Of a stretch of 17,553 bases of DNA, positions 9,129-16,403 are shown piece after piece. A program made the position numbers and the translations under genes. The notes under the pieces are model-generated. The model saw only the letters and a list, made by a program, of their open reading frames with translations, had not been told where the DNA came from and ran no database searches. The stretch comes from Actinomycetota bacterium (GTDB lineage Bacteria; Actinomycetota; Actinomycetes; Nanopelagicales; Nanopelagicaceae): positions 1 to 17,553 of the forward strand of contig VGAF01000016.1 of NCBI GenBank assembly GCA_016870855.1, in the 5' to 3' direction. Every line of letters starts with the position of its first letter. Within the stretch, counting starts at the first letter, position 1.

Positions 9129-11209
9129 TTAATTCCACCTTCATCCATACTACGAAGTTCCCGCTTAAGTTCCTTGATCTCATCACGCAATCTAGCCGCT
9201 AACTCAAATTGGAGTTCTGCGGCAGCGCTTCGCATCTGTTCGGTTAAAGATTCGATCAGACCAAGAAGTTCAGCTCTGGGCAAGGCTACGAGTGACTTGG
9301 CATGAACGCCAACCGGAGTCTCGCTTACGCCACCACGCTTACCCCCACCAATTAGGTTTTCGGTATCTTCGCTCTCGCGTTCGATCAAATCTGTTATATC
9401 TGCAATCTTCTTGCGAAGTGGTTGTGGATCAATTCCCATCGCCTCGTTATATGCGATCTGTTTCGCCCGGCGTCGATTGGTCTCATCAATAGCGTTTCGC
9501 ATCGAATCAGTTAGGTTATCGGCATACATATGTACCTCACCCGATACATTTCGCGCCGCTCTACCGATGGTCTGGATGAGCGATCGAGTGGAGCGCAAGA
9601 AGCCTTCTTTATCGGCATCGAGGATGGAGACTAGCGAGACTTCGGGAAGATCAAGTCCCTCACGTAACAAGTTGATTCCTACTAGAACGTCATATTCACC
9701 AAGTCGTAACTCACGTAGTAGCTCAACTCTTCTCAAGGTATCCACTTCTGAGTGGAGGTAACGAACTCGTATTCCGGCATTGGCAAAATAGTCGGTGAGA
9801 TCTTCCGCCATCTTCTTTGTCAGAGTGGTCACCAATACCCGCTCATTACGTTCAGCTCGTAGGTTAATCTCTACTCTTAAATCATCAATCTGATTCTTGG
9901 TTGGCTTAATTATTATCTTTGGATCTATAAGTCCAGTTGGGCGGATTACCTGTTCAACAAAGACCCCGCCTGCCTTCTCCATCTCGTAAGGACCAGGCGT
10001 TGCCGAAAGGTAGACCTTCTGAGGAGTTCGTTCGAGAAACTCATTAAAGGTAAGTGGTCGATTATCCATGGCGCTGGGCAATCTAAAGCCGTGCTCAACC
10101 AGAGTTCTTTTACGTGAGGCATCGCCTTCGAACATTGCGCCAATCTGCGGCACGGATATATGTGATTCATCAATTACGCATAAGAAGTCTTCTGGGAAGT
10201 AATCAAGGAGACAGTTCGGCGCTGAGCCCGCGGTTCGGCCATCAATATGGCGAGAATAGTTTTCAATCCCAGAACAGAAGCCCAGCTGTTGGATCATCTC
10301 TAAATCAAACTGGGTGCGCATTCGTAGGCGCTGCGCTTCAAGCAGCTTGTTCTCCCGCTCCAATTCTTTAAGACGGATTGCGAGCTCTGCTTCAATATCT
10401 GCCATAGCTCGCTTCATCGTTGCTGGACTAGCTGAGTAGTGGGTGGCGGGGAAAATGAATACCTCTTTTACATCACTAACTATCTCTCCGGTCAGGGGAT
10501 TTAGCGTTGTTAATCGCTCAATCTCATCACCAAACATCTCAATTCGAATAGCAAGTTCTTCGTAAACAGGAATGATTTCAATTGTGTCGCCCCGAACTCT
10601 AAACGTGCCGCGTTCAAATGCGATGTCATTGCGCTTATATTGAATATCAACAAACTTTCGAAGCAGCGCATTGCGATCGAGGTTATCCCCCACATTTACT
10701 CGAACCATTCGATCTATGTACTCCTGAGGCGTTCCAAGACCATAAATACAGGAGACAGTTGCAACTACCACTACGTCACGGCGCGTAAGTAATGAATAAG
10801 TAGCTGAGTATCTAAGGCGTTCTACCTCCGAATTTATTGAAGCATCTTTCTCGATAAAGGTATCTGTTTGCGGTACATATGCTTCCGGCTGGTAGTAGTC
10901 GTAATATGAAACAAAGTATTCGACCGCATTATTAGGTAGAAGTTCTTTAAACTCATTAGCTAGTTGTGCTGCAAGAGTCTTGTTAGGCGCTAAGACGAGC
11001 GTTGGTCGCTGTACTTGCTCTATCAACCAAGCAACGGTCGCAGATTTTCCAGTTCCAGTCGCTCCAAGTAAGACTACATCTGGCTCGCCTCGATTTACTC
11101 TCTCAGTTAAATTTGCAATGGCACTTGGTTGATCGCCCGCTGGTTTGAAATCACTTATTATCTCGAAAGGTTGATCTGCCCTTGGAGTACTAGTGACTGC
11201 GCGCGTCAT
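9125..11209 (-). CDS. uvrB: Excinuclease ABC subunit B
   Basis: UvrB is the helicase-like subunit that verifies DNA damage and recruits UvrC. The product, 694 residues from the chosen start, shows Walker A GATGTGKS (49-56), the Tyr-rich beta-hairpin that clamps DNA (FVSYYDYYQPEAYVPQ, 99-114), Walker B DESH (347-350), helicase motif VI QTIGRAARN, and the C-terminal UVR motif (about 655-688) that pairs with UvrC. A longer reading from TTG at 11240-11242 is open, but it would overlap coaE by 37 bases and has an AAGGAG only one or two bases away. The ATG at 11207-11209 forms an ATGA overlap with the coaE stop, like the uvrB/uvrA junction, and gives a normal N-terminus, so it is preferred. A LexA-type box was not evident upstream. 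Confidence 0.97.
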   Translation of the reverse strand: MTRAVTSTPRADQPFEIISDFKPAGDQPSAIANLTERVNRGEPDVVLLGATGTGKSATVAWLIEQVQRPTLVLAPNKTLAAQLANEFKELLPNNAVEYFVSYYDYYQPEAYVPQTDTFIEKDASINSEVERLRYSATYSLLTRRDVVVVATVSCIYGLGTPQEYIDRMVRVNVGDNLDRNALLRKFVDIQYKRNDIAFERGTFRVRGDTIEIIPVYEELAIRIEMFGDEIERLTTLNPLTGEIVSDVKEVFIFPATHYSASPATMKRAMADIEAELAIRLKELERENKLLEAQRLRMRTQFDLEMIQQLGFCSGIENYSRHIDGRTAGSAPNCLLDYFPEDFLCVIDESHISVPQIGAMFEGDASRKRTLVEHGFRLPSAMDNRPLTFNEFLERTPQKVYLSATPGPYEMEKAGGVFVEQVIRPTGLIDPKIIIKPTKNQIDDLRVEINLRAERNERVLVTTLTKKMAEDLTDYFANAGIRVRYLHSEVDTLRRVELLRELRLGEYDVLVGINLLREGLDLPEVSLVSILDADKEGFLRSTRSLIQTIGRAARNVSGEVHMYADNLTDSMRNAIDETNRRRAKQIAYNEAMGIDPQPLRKKIADITDLIERESEDTENLIGGGKRGGVSETPVGVHAKSLVALPRAELLGLIESLTEQMRSAAAELQFELAARLRDEIKELKRELRSMDEGGIK

Positions 11210-11802
11210 TTTTTCGTTCGCGGAAGAATCTCGCGCTCCCAAACTCCTTGAACGGCGCGCTCAAGATCATCAATTGAACCTTCATTCTTAATTACACAAT
11301 TGGCGATTGATTCACGCTCTTCATCAGACGCTTGGGCAGAAATTCTCCGTTCAATCTCATAACTCTTAAGGCCTCGTTCCGCGAGGCGAGCTTTTCTCAC
11401 CTCAAGATTCGCCGAAATCGTGATTACAAAATCAAAGCGGTTAGCGCCTTTAGTCTCAAACAAGAGTGGAATTTGATTAATAACTACGCCATCGCTTGGA
11501 ACGCGTGCGGCAATTTTTATGGCGAGTTCTCGCACTTTGGGATGAATGATTTCCTCTAAATCACGGCGCGCATTCTCATCTTTAAATACTATCTCCGCCA
11601 ACTTGGAGCGATTAATCTCTCCGTCATCTAGGATTTCATCGCCAAAGCGGGAAAGAACTTCATCAAAACCTTCGGTGCCACGTTCAATCACATCTCGGGC
11701 TAGTTGATCAGAGTCGATAACAACTGCTCCAAGCTCCTGAAAGAACTCGCCGGCCAGTGACTTACCTGAGCCAATCCCTCCAGTCAGTGCAATCGAGAGC
11801 AT
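11206..11802 (-). CDS. coaE: Dephospho-CoA kinase
   Basis: CoaE phosphorylates the 3'-hydroxyl of the ribose of dephospho-CoA, the last step of coenzyme A synthesis in the cytoplasm. The 198-residue product is the standard single-domain bacterial length; mycobacterial CoaE carries an extra C-terminal domain that is absent here. The P-loop TGGIGSGKS spans 7-15 and is followed by the substrate-binding segment VVIDSDQLARDV (about 28-39), HPKVREL, and the lid region with its basic residues (KARLAERG and nearby). The ATG start has GGAG at 11811-11814, eight bases upstream. It is the first gene after the rpsA terminator and overlaps uvrB by four bases, so it probably heads the long repair/regulatory transcript. 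The coaE-uvrB linkage is seen in many actinobacteria. Confidence 0.97.
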   Translation of the reverse strand: MLSIALTGGIGSGKSLAGEFFQELGAVVIDSDQLARDVIERGTEGFDEVLSRFGDEILDDGEINRSKLAEIVFKDENARRDLEEIIHPKVRELAIKIAARVPSDGVVINQIPLLFETKGANRFDFVITISANLEVRKARLAERGLKSYEIERRISAQASDEERESIANCVIKNEGSIDDLERAVQGVWEREILPRTKK

Positions 11803-11836
11803 CTGATTTTCTCCAAAGCTAGTAAAGAGCCTCTTC

Positions 11837-11878
11837 CAAATAGAAAGAACAGGACCAGAATAAATCCGGCCCTGTTCT
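11837..11878 (-). terminator. Rho-independent terminator after rpsA
   Basis: On the minus strand, AGAACAGGGCC pairs with GGTCCTGTTCT around an 11-base loop (plus-strand arms 11846-11856 and 11868-11878). The stem has eleven pairs, one of them G-U, and is followed by the T-rich stretch TTCTATTT. It lies nine bases after the rpsA stop. The T-run is broken by a C and an A, but stem length and position make this the clearest terminator in the window. It would separate abundant rpsA mRNA from coaE-uvrB. Confidence 0.8.
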
Positions 11879-11887
11879 CATCAATAA

Positions 11888-13249
11888 CTACTCTGCTGTC
11901 GCAGTCTGTTCAGCTTGTGGTTCTGCTGCGGCGGCAGCGGCATCAGCGGCCTGTGCTTCTGCTTTCTGCTTCTTATGAGCAAGGAAGCGAGCTTGGGCTT
12001 CTGTGTATTGGCGCTCCCACTCCTCGCGCTGTGTCTCATAGCCAGGCTTCCACTCTTGAGTTTGCGGATCGAAACCTTCTGGATAGATAAAGTTTCCGCT
12101 CTCGTCATATCGAGCTGGCATTCCATATTGAGTTGGATCGAAAGCTTCGACTGGGACGTCATGGCCCTCGTTAGCCTGTTTTAGCGATAACGAGATTCGA
12201 CGACGCTCTAGGTCGATGTCGATAATCTTTACAAAGAGTTGATCGCCAACTTGAACGACCTGTTCTGGGATTTCCACATGGCGTTCTGCAAGCTCTGAGA
12301 TATGCACCAATCCTTCGATGCCATCAAATACTCGGATAAACGCTCCGAATGGAACGAGCTTAGTTACCTCACCCGGAACAACCTGATTAATAGTGTGAGT
12401 ACGGGCAAATGCCTGCCATGGATCTTCTTGTGTTGCCTTGAGTGATAGCGAAACGCGCTCGCGCTCGAAATCAACTTCAAGAACTTCTACAGTAACTTCA
12501 TCGCCTACTTCTACTACCTCACCTGGGTGATCAATATGCTTCCAAGAGAGTTCCGAGACGTGAACTAGCCCATCAACGCCACCAAGATCTACGAATGCGC
12601 CAAAGTTGACTATGGAAGAGACAACGCCGGAGCGAACCTGTCCCTTTTGGAGTTGATTGAGGAAAGTCGTGCGTGACTCGGATTGAGTCTGTTCTAGATA
12701 AGCGCGGCGTGATAGCACAACGTTATTTCTATTCTTATCAAGTTCGATAATGCGCGCCTCAACTTGCTTGCCAATATAGGGCGAGAGATCGCGAACTCGT
12801 CGCATTTCTACGAGTGATGCTGGGAGGAATCCGCGGAGACCGATATCAACAATCAAGCCGCCCTTTACAACCTCGATTACCGTTCCGACTACTACCTCGT
12901 CGCGCTCCTTCTTACCTTCAATCTCACCCCACGCCTTCTCATATTGAGCGCGCTTCTTGGAGAGAATCAGGCGACCTTCTTTATCTTCCTTTTGAAGGAC
13001 GAGCGCTTCAATTCGCTCTCCGACTTTTACTAATTCACTTGGATCTAGATCATTACGGATAGAGAGCTCTCGTGAAGGAATTACACCTTCGGTCTTGTAT
13101 CCGATATCTAGAAGTACTTCGTCTCTATCTACTTGTACGACGATGCCTGAGACTAGGTCGCCATCGTTGAAATTTTTGATTGTGCCTTCGATTGCGGCAA
13201 GGAATTCGGCTGCTGAGCCGACATCATTTACTGATATTTGAGTTGACAA
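11888..13249 (-). CDS. rpsA: 30S ribosomal protein S1
   Basis: S1 binds mRNA on the 30S subunit and helps initiate translation. The 453-residue product has four S1 RNA-binding domains, at about 30-101, 117-183, 203-272 and 288-359; E. coli S1 has six, while actinobacterial S1 has four. The last two domains carry the classical features (NFGAFVDLGGVDGLVHVSEL and PFGAFIRVFDGIEGLVHISE). The tail (360-453) contains the conserved actinobacterial blocks YGMPARYDESGNFIYPEGFD and QREEWERQYTEAQARFLAHK, then an Ala/Glu/Gln-rich end. The start is TTG, supported by GGAG at 13254-13257, four bases upstream, and by the lack of any in-frame alternative. It follows polA after 153 bases and ends at a strong terminator, so it is likely its own unit. 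Confidence 0.97.
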   Translation of the reverse strand: MSTQISVNDVGSAAEFLAAIEGTIKNFNDGDLVSGIVVQVDRDEVLLDIGYKTEGVIPSRELSIRNDLDPSELVKVGERIEALVLQKEDKEGRLILSKKRAQYEKAWGEIEGKKERDEVVVGTVIEVVKGGLIVDIGLRGFLPASLVEMRRVRDLSPYIGKQVEARIIELDKNRNNVVLSRRAYLEQTQSESRTTFLNQLQKGQVRSGVVSSIVNFGAFVDLGGVDGLVHVSELSWKHIDHPGEVVEVGDEVTVEVLEVDFERERVSLSLKATQEDPWQAFARTHTINQVVPGEVTKLVPFGAFIRVFDGIEGLVHISELAERHVEIPEQVVQVGDQLFVKIIDIDLERRRISLSLKQANEGHDVPVEAFDPTQYGMPARYDESGNFIYPEGFDPQTQEWKPGYETQREEWERQYTEAQARFLAHKKQKAEAQAADAAAAAAEPQAEQTATAE

Positions 13250-13271
13250 GTTGCTCCGTGGGGAAAGGTAA

Positions 13272-13326
13272 CTAGTAGGGCACGCTTAAAGTCTGACTCC
13301 AATTGGTATTGGGCATTTCCTACTAG
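13272..13326 (-). repeat. Inverted repeat in the rpsA leader
   Basis: On the minus strand, CTAGTAGG (plus 13319-13326) is matched by CCTACTAG (plus 13272-13279), eight perfect pairs with a 39-base interval. Inside the interval lies a smaller hairpin, CCAAT-ACCA-ATTGG. The repeat sits 23 bases upstream of the rpsA start, between the possible promoter and the ribosome binding site. It could be a structured 5' leader or a protein operator; neither is shown by the sequence alone. Confidence 0.5.
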
Positions 13327-13363
13327 GTCCGAGGCGATGCAAGAGCCCTAAGCGAGGAGCTGA

Positions 13364-13393
13364 AGGCTACTTTCAACTCACCTTTTGGGTCAA
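13364..13393 (-). promoter_or_regulatory. Possible rpsA promoter
   Basis: On the minus strand, TTGACC (13388-13393) and TAGCCT (13364-13369) are separated by 18 bases, a fair match to a housekeeping sigma promoter. Transcription would begin near 13357 and give a leader of about 108 bases that includes the inverted repeat. A second candidate nearer the gene, TTGGAG and TACTAG with 19-base spacing, overlaps the inner arm of that repeat. A promoter is expected here, because rpsA is highly expressed and ends at its own terminator. Confidence 0.35.
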
Positions 13394-13402
13394 TTTGGGT
13401 GA

Positions 13403-15955
13403 TTAATGTGCGGCTAGATCCCAACTCTTCCCAAAGCCGACATTTACATCCAGCGGGGCCTTTAGCGGATAGGCGTTACCCATTTCCCTACGGACCAGCT
13501 CTTCCAATCCCTCATGTTCGCCTTTGGAGACCTCAAATATCAATTCATCATGGACTTGAAGCAGGAGCCGAGACTTAAAACCTTCATCGGTTAGCGCGCG
13601 AGCGACGTTTAACATCGCAACTTTAATTATGTCTGCGGCCGATCCTTGAATTGGAGCATTTAGCGCAGCGCGCTCGGCAACTTCTCTTCTCTGTCGATTT
13701 TCATGGTTCAAATCTGGAAGATATCGACGTCGGCCAAGAATCGTCTCGGTATATCCACGTTCCCGGGCAACTCTTACTACTTCCTTTAGATAATCCTGAA
13801 TTCCGCCAAATCTCTCAAAATATCGACCCATAAGCGCGCTCGCCTCAGCCGGAGCGATATCAAGTTGTTGCGCTAGCCCAAATGATGAGAGTCCATAAGC
13901 CAATCCATAAGACATCGCCTTTATTTGGCGCCGCATTTCCGGATCAACGCTCTTTAGTGGAACATCGAAAACTTGTGCCGCGACTGTGGAATGTAAGTCC
14001 TCCCCTTCATGAAATGCCTTTAGCAAACCCGCATCTTCAGATAGGTGTGCCATGATCCGCATTTCAATCTGGCTATAGTCGGCTGTCATTAGATCAACAA
14101 AGGGCGCTTGAGCTACAAATGCGTTTCGAATCTTTCTACCTTCATCAGTTCTTATGGGAATGTTCTGCAGATTTGGCTCGGTAGATGAGAGCCTTCCGGT
14201 TGCTGCCACAGTCTGTTGAAAAGTCGTATGAATCCTCTCATCGACTGCGGTCGCGGTTAATAGTCCTTCAATGGTTGTCTTCAACTTCCCGACTTCTCGA
14301 ATCCTAAGGAGGTTCTGTAGAACTGGATGGCCAGTCTTCGCAAAAAGCCATTCAAGTGACTCAGCATCGGTACTAAATCCAGTCTTTATCCGTTTAGTCT
14401 TTGGAAGTTTCAGCTCTTCAAAAAGAATTGCTTGAAGTTGCTTGGGTGATGCCACATTAAATTCTTGACCAGCAGCGCTAAAGGCTGCCTTTGATGCGCT
14501 GGATTCTTCATTAGCAAAGAAGTCCCGGAGCTTTTCAAGTTCGCGACGATCGACTCCTATCCCCACTCTCTCCATCTCGGCGAGCAAATGAAGGGTTGAC
14601 ATCTCCAACTCCAGAAAGAGTTTTGAGAGCTCTCGTTTCTCCAGTTCATCCCTTAAGGCGCTCTCCAGGTCAAATAGATATGCAACCAACTCTGGATTAA
14701 ATGAGCTACTGAAAAGGTCGCTACTTGCCGGGCTCAGGGTAATTCCTAGATAGCGCGAGATTAGCTCCTCAATCTCAAGGTCACGAGTGCCTGGATTTAC
14801 CAAATAGGCAGCCAATTCGATATCAAAAGCTGATTTGGCGAGAAACCCGCTGCGAATTAATGGCTTGCCTCGATGAGTTATGACCAAAGCTTCAGACTTC
14901 AGTTCGATACTAGAGAACTCACACTTAATTACGTGCTCCTTATTGAGTGCAATCATGATTTCGGTTTCAGATAGCGCCACGGCGAGCTTCTCTTTGGCTT
15001 GGGCGACTCGCTTGCTCAGCTCATTGATATTCAAGTGCTCAACCTTTATCTGTCGGGCAGCGCTGACAATTGGCTCTGAAGATGAACCAGGGAGCGCTCG
15101 CGCTCTATCGCGAAGAGCCTTAATCTCTAGTTTTTCAAAGAGCGCAATCGCGCGATCGGTATCAATCCCACTCCACTCGAGTTCTGAGATAGAAAAGTCG
15201 ATCGGGACATCACTCCTCAATTGGGTAAGTTCCCTATTTCTTATAACGCTATTTAGTGCGCCTCGAAGTGAATCGCCAGCCTTGCCGGGAACTTCATCTA
15301 CGTGAGCAATTAGCCCCTTGAGTGAACCGAATTCCTTTACCCATTTTGCAGCTGTCTTCTCGCCAACTCCTGGGATGGAGGGCAAGTTATCGCTTGGATC
15401 GCCTCGTAGAGCAGCAAAATCTGGATACTGTTCTGGAGTTAAGCCGTACTTTTCAATCACCGCGTCCGGGTTCATGCGCGCTAAATCAGTAACGCCTTTC
15501 TTGGGATAAAGCACCGTAACTCTTTCGGTCACCAGCTGAAGGGTGTCTCTATCGCCAGTACAGATCAAAACATCGCTGGCTCCATCATCTTTTGAAACTA
15601 TGGTTGCCAGAATGTCATCTGCCTCGAATCCTTCGCATTCAAAACTTTTTATCTGAAAGGCCTCGAGTAATTCGTTTATATAAGATATTTGAGAGCGAAA
15701 CTCATCGGTCGTCTTAGCGCGATTCGCCTTGTACTCAGGGAAAGCCTCAGTTCTAAAGGTCTTTCTCGAGACATCAAAGGCAGCTGCAATATGTGTGGGC
15801 TTCTCATTGCGAATCAAATTTAGGAGCATCGATGCAAAGCCATAAATAGCATTAGTGGGCTGGCCAGATGAAGTCGAAAAACTCTCTAGCGGTAGGGCAT
15901 AAAAAGCCCTATAGGCAAGTGAGTGTCCATCGATTAGAAGGATCCGCCGCTTCAT
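13403..15955 (-). CDS. polA: DNA polymerase I
   Basis: Pol I fills repair gaps and removes Okazaki primers, and would complete the excision repair begun by the Uvr proteins. The 850-residue product has an N-terminal 5'-nuclease domain with its acidic residues (D9, D61, E111, D113, D114, D135, D137, D186, D189). The middle domain (about 310-440) is shortened, and no DxE motif of an active 3'-5' exonuclease is visible, so proofreading is probably lost, as in mycobacteria. The polymerase domain is intact: motif A DYSQIEMR (626-633), O-helix RRQIKAMSYGLAYG (675-688, K679, Y683, Y687) and motif C VHDE (801-804). The ATG at 15953-15955 is chosen over an open TTG three codons upstream, because AGGA lies nine bases before the ATG and directly abuts the TTG. 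Confidence 0.97.
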   Translation of the reverse strand: MKRRILLIDGHSLAYRAFYALPLESFSTSSGQPTNAIYGFASMLLNLIRNEKPTHIAAAFDVSRKTFRTEAFPEYKANRAKTTDEFRSQISYINELLEAFQIKSFECEGFEADDILATIVSKDDGASDVLICTGDRDTLQLVTERVTVLYPKKGVTDLARMNPDAVIEKYGLTPEQYPDFAALRGDPSDNLPSIPGVGEKTAAKWVKEFGSLKGLIAHVDEVPGKAGDSLRGALNSVIRNRELTQLRSDVPIDFSISELEWSGIDTDRAIALFEKLEIKALRDRARALPGSSSEPIVSAARQIKVEHLNINELSKRVAQAKEKLAVALSETEIMIALNKEHVIKCEFSSIELKSEALVITHRGKPLIRSGFLAKSAFDIELAAYLVNPGTRDLEIEELISRYLGITLSPASSDLFSSSFNPELVAYLFDLESALRDELEKRELSKLFLELEMSTLHLLAEMERVGIGVDRRELEKLRDFFANEESSASKAAFSAAGQEFNVASPKQLQAILFEELKLPKTKRIKTGFSTDAESLEWLFAKTGHPVLQNLLRIREVGKLKTTIEGLLTATAVDERIHTTFQQTVAATGRLSSTEPNLQNIPIRTDEGRKIRNAFVAQAPFVDLMTADYSQIEMRIMAHLSEDAGLLKAFHEGEDLHSTVAAQVFDVPLKSVDPEMRRQIKAMSYGLAYGLSSFGLAQQLDIAPAEASALMGRYFERFGGIQDYLKEVVRVARERGYTETILGRRRYLPDLNHENRQRREVAERAALNAPIQGSAADIIKVAMLNVARALTDEGFKSRLLLQVHDELIFEVSKGEHEGLEELVRREMGNAYPLKAPLDVNVGFGKSWDLAAH

Positions 15956-15963
15956 CAAAGACA

Positions 15964-15969
15964 ATCCTA
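15964..15969 (-). promoter_or_regulatory. Possible polA -10 box
   Basis: TAGGAT on the minus strand ends eight bases before the chosen polA ATG, so the mRNA would have almost no leader. It faces away from a TAGAAT on the plus strand, 12 bases away, and the two give the local inverted repeat CTAGG/CCTAG (15967-15971 and 15980-15984). No convincing -35 was found. Confidence 0.35.
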
Positions 15970-15981
15970 GGCACAGCCACC

Positions 15982-15987
15982 TAGAAT
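15982..15987 (+). promoter_or_regulatory. -10 box for a leaderless thioesterase transcript
   Basis: TAGAAT on the plus strand is followed by exactly six bases and then the ATG of the thioesterase gene at 15994. With usual -10 to start-site spacing, transcription begins at or next to the A of the ATG, the hallmark of leaderless mRNAs, which are common in actinobacteria. There is no ribosome binding site in the space. No clear -35 is seen. Confidence 0.5.
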
Positions 15988-15993
15988 CCTCGC

Positions 15994-16399
15994 ATGATTG
16001 ATTTCATGGATGTTCTTCGGGAGCGCGGGCGAGGTGCGCTCGATAAGAAGATGGGTATTGAGATTATCGAAGCCTCACCGGATCGTCTCGTTGGCACTAT
16101 GCCAGTTGAAGGTAATACCCAACCACTCGGCCTACTTCATGGCGGAGCAAATGTTGTTCTTGCCGAAAGCCTTGGATCAGTTGGAACCCAACTTCATGCT
16201 GGGCCCTCGCCGGATTGTTGGTGTTGATATAAATGCTACCCATCACAAGTCCGCTACTTCTGGCGTTGTCACCGCAGTAGCTACCGCGATCACGCTTGGT
16301 AAAACGCTTTGTTCTTACAACGTGGAGATTACTAATGAGAATGGCGAGCGAACTTGTACCGCTCGAATTACATGTCTAATTCTTGCCGAACGGAAATAA
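15994..16399 (+). pseudogene. Hotdog-fold (PaaI/EntH-type) thioesterase, broken by a one-base frameshift
   Basis: The protein would be a small cytoplasmic acyl-CoA thioesterase of the hotdog family. The first frame runs from ATG 15994 and contains LLHGGANVVLAESLGSVG with the catalytic pair H49 and E58, nine residues apart as in E. coli EntH. It derails after LHAGP and stops at 16225-16227. The missing half, VGVDINATHHKSATSGVV through CLILAERK, continues one base on and ends in TAA at 16397-16399. The total of 406 bases is 135 codons plus one base. Dropping one G or C from GGGCCC (16201-16206) restores an uninterrupted 134-residue protein reading HAGPRRIVGVDINATHH. Both halves look conserved, so the break is recent or a sequencing error. 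A paralogue of this family beside polA is usual in actinobacteria. Its substrate is unknown. livF ends four bases away on the other strand. Confidence 0.85.
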
Positions 16400-16403
16400 C
16401 AGA

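Noticed and set aside
11210..11242. Longer uvrB N-terminus from TTG at 11240-11242
   Set aside because: It would extend 37 bases into coaE, and its ribosome binding site is too close; the ATG at 11207-11209 makes a standard ATGA junction.
11260..11803. LexA/SOS box (GAAC-N4-GTTC type) in front of coaE-uvrB
   Set aside because: No such site was found by eye. The GAACAGG...CCTGTTC arms in this area belong to the rpsA terminator and are too far apart for a LexA site.
11824..11834. Near-palindrome AAGAGCCTCTT between the terminator and coaE, considered as an operator
   Set aside because: It is short, single, and not placed against a convincing promoter; chance is a sufficient explanation.
13376..13402. 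Terminator after polA (TCACC...GGTGA hairpin)
   Set aside because: The stem has only five pairs, the loop is large and no T-run follows; it also overlaps the likely rpsA promoter.
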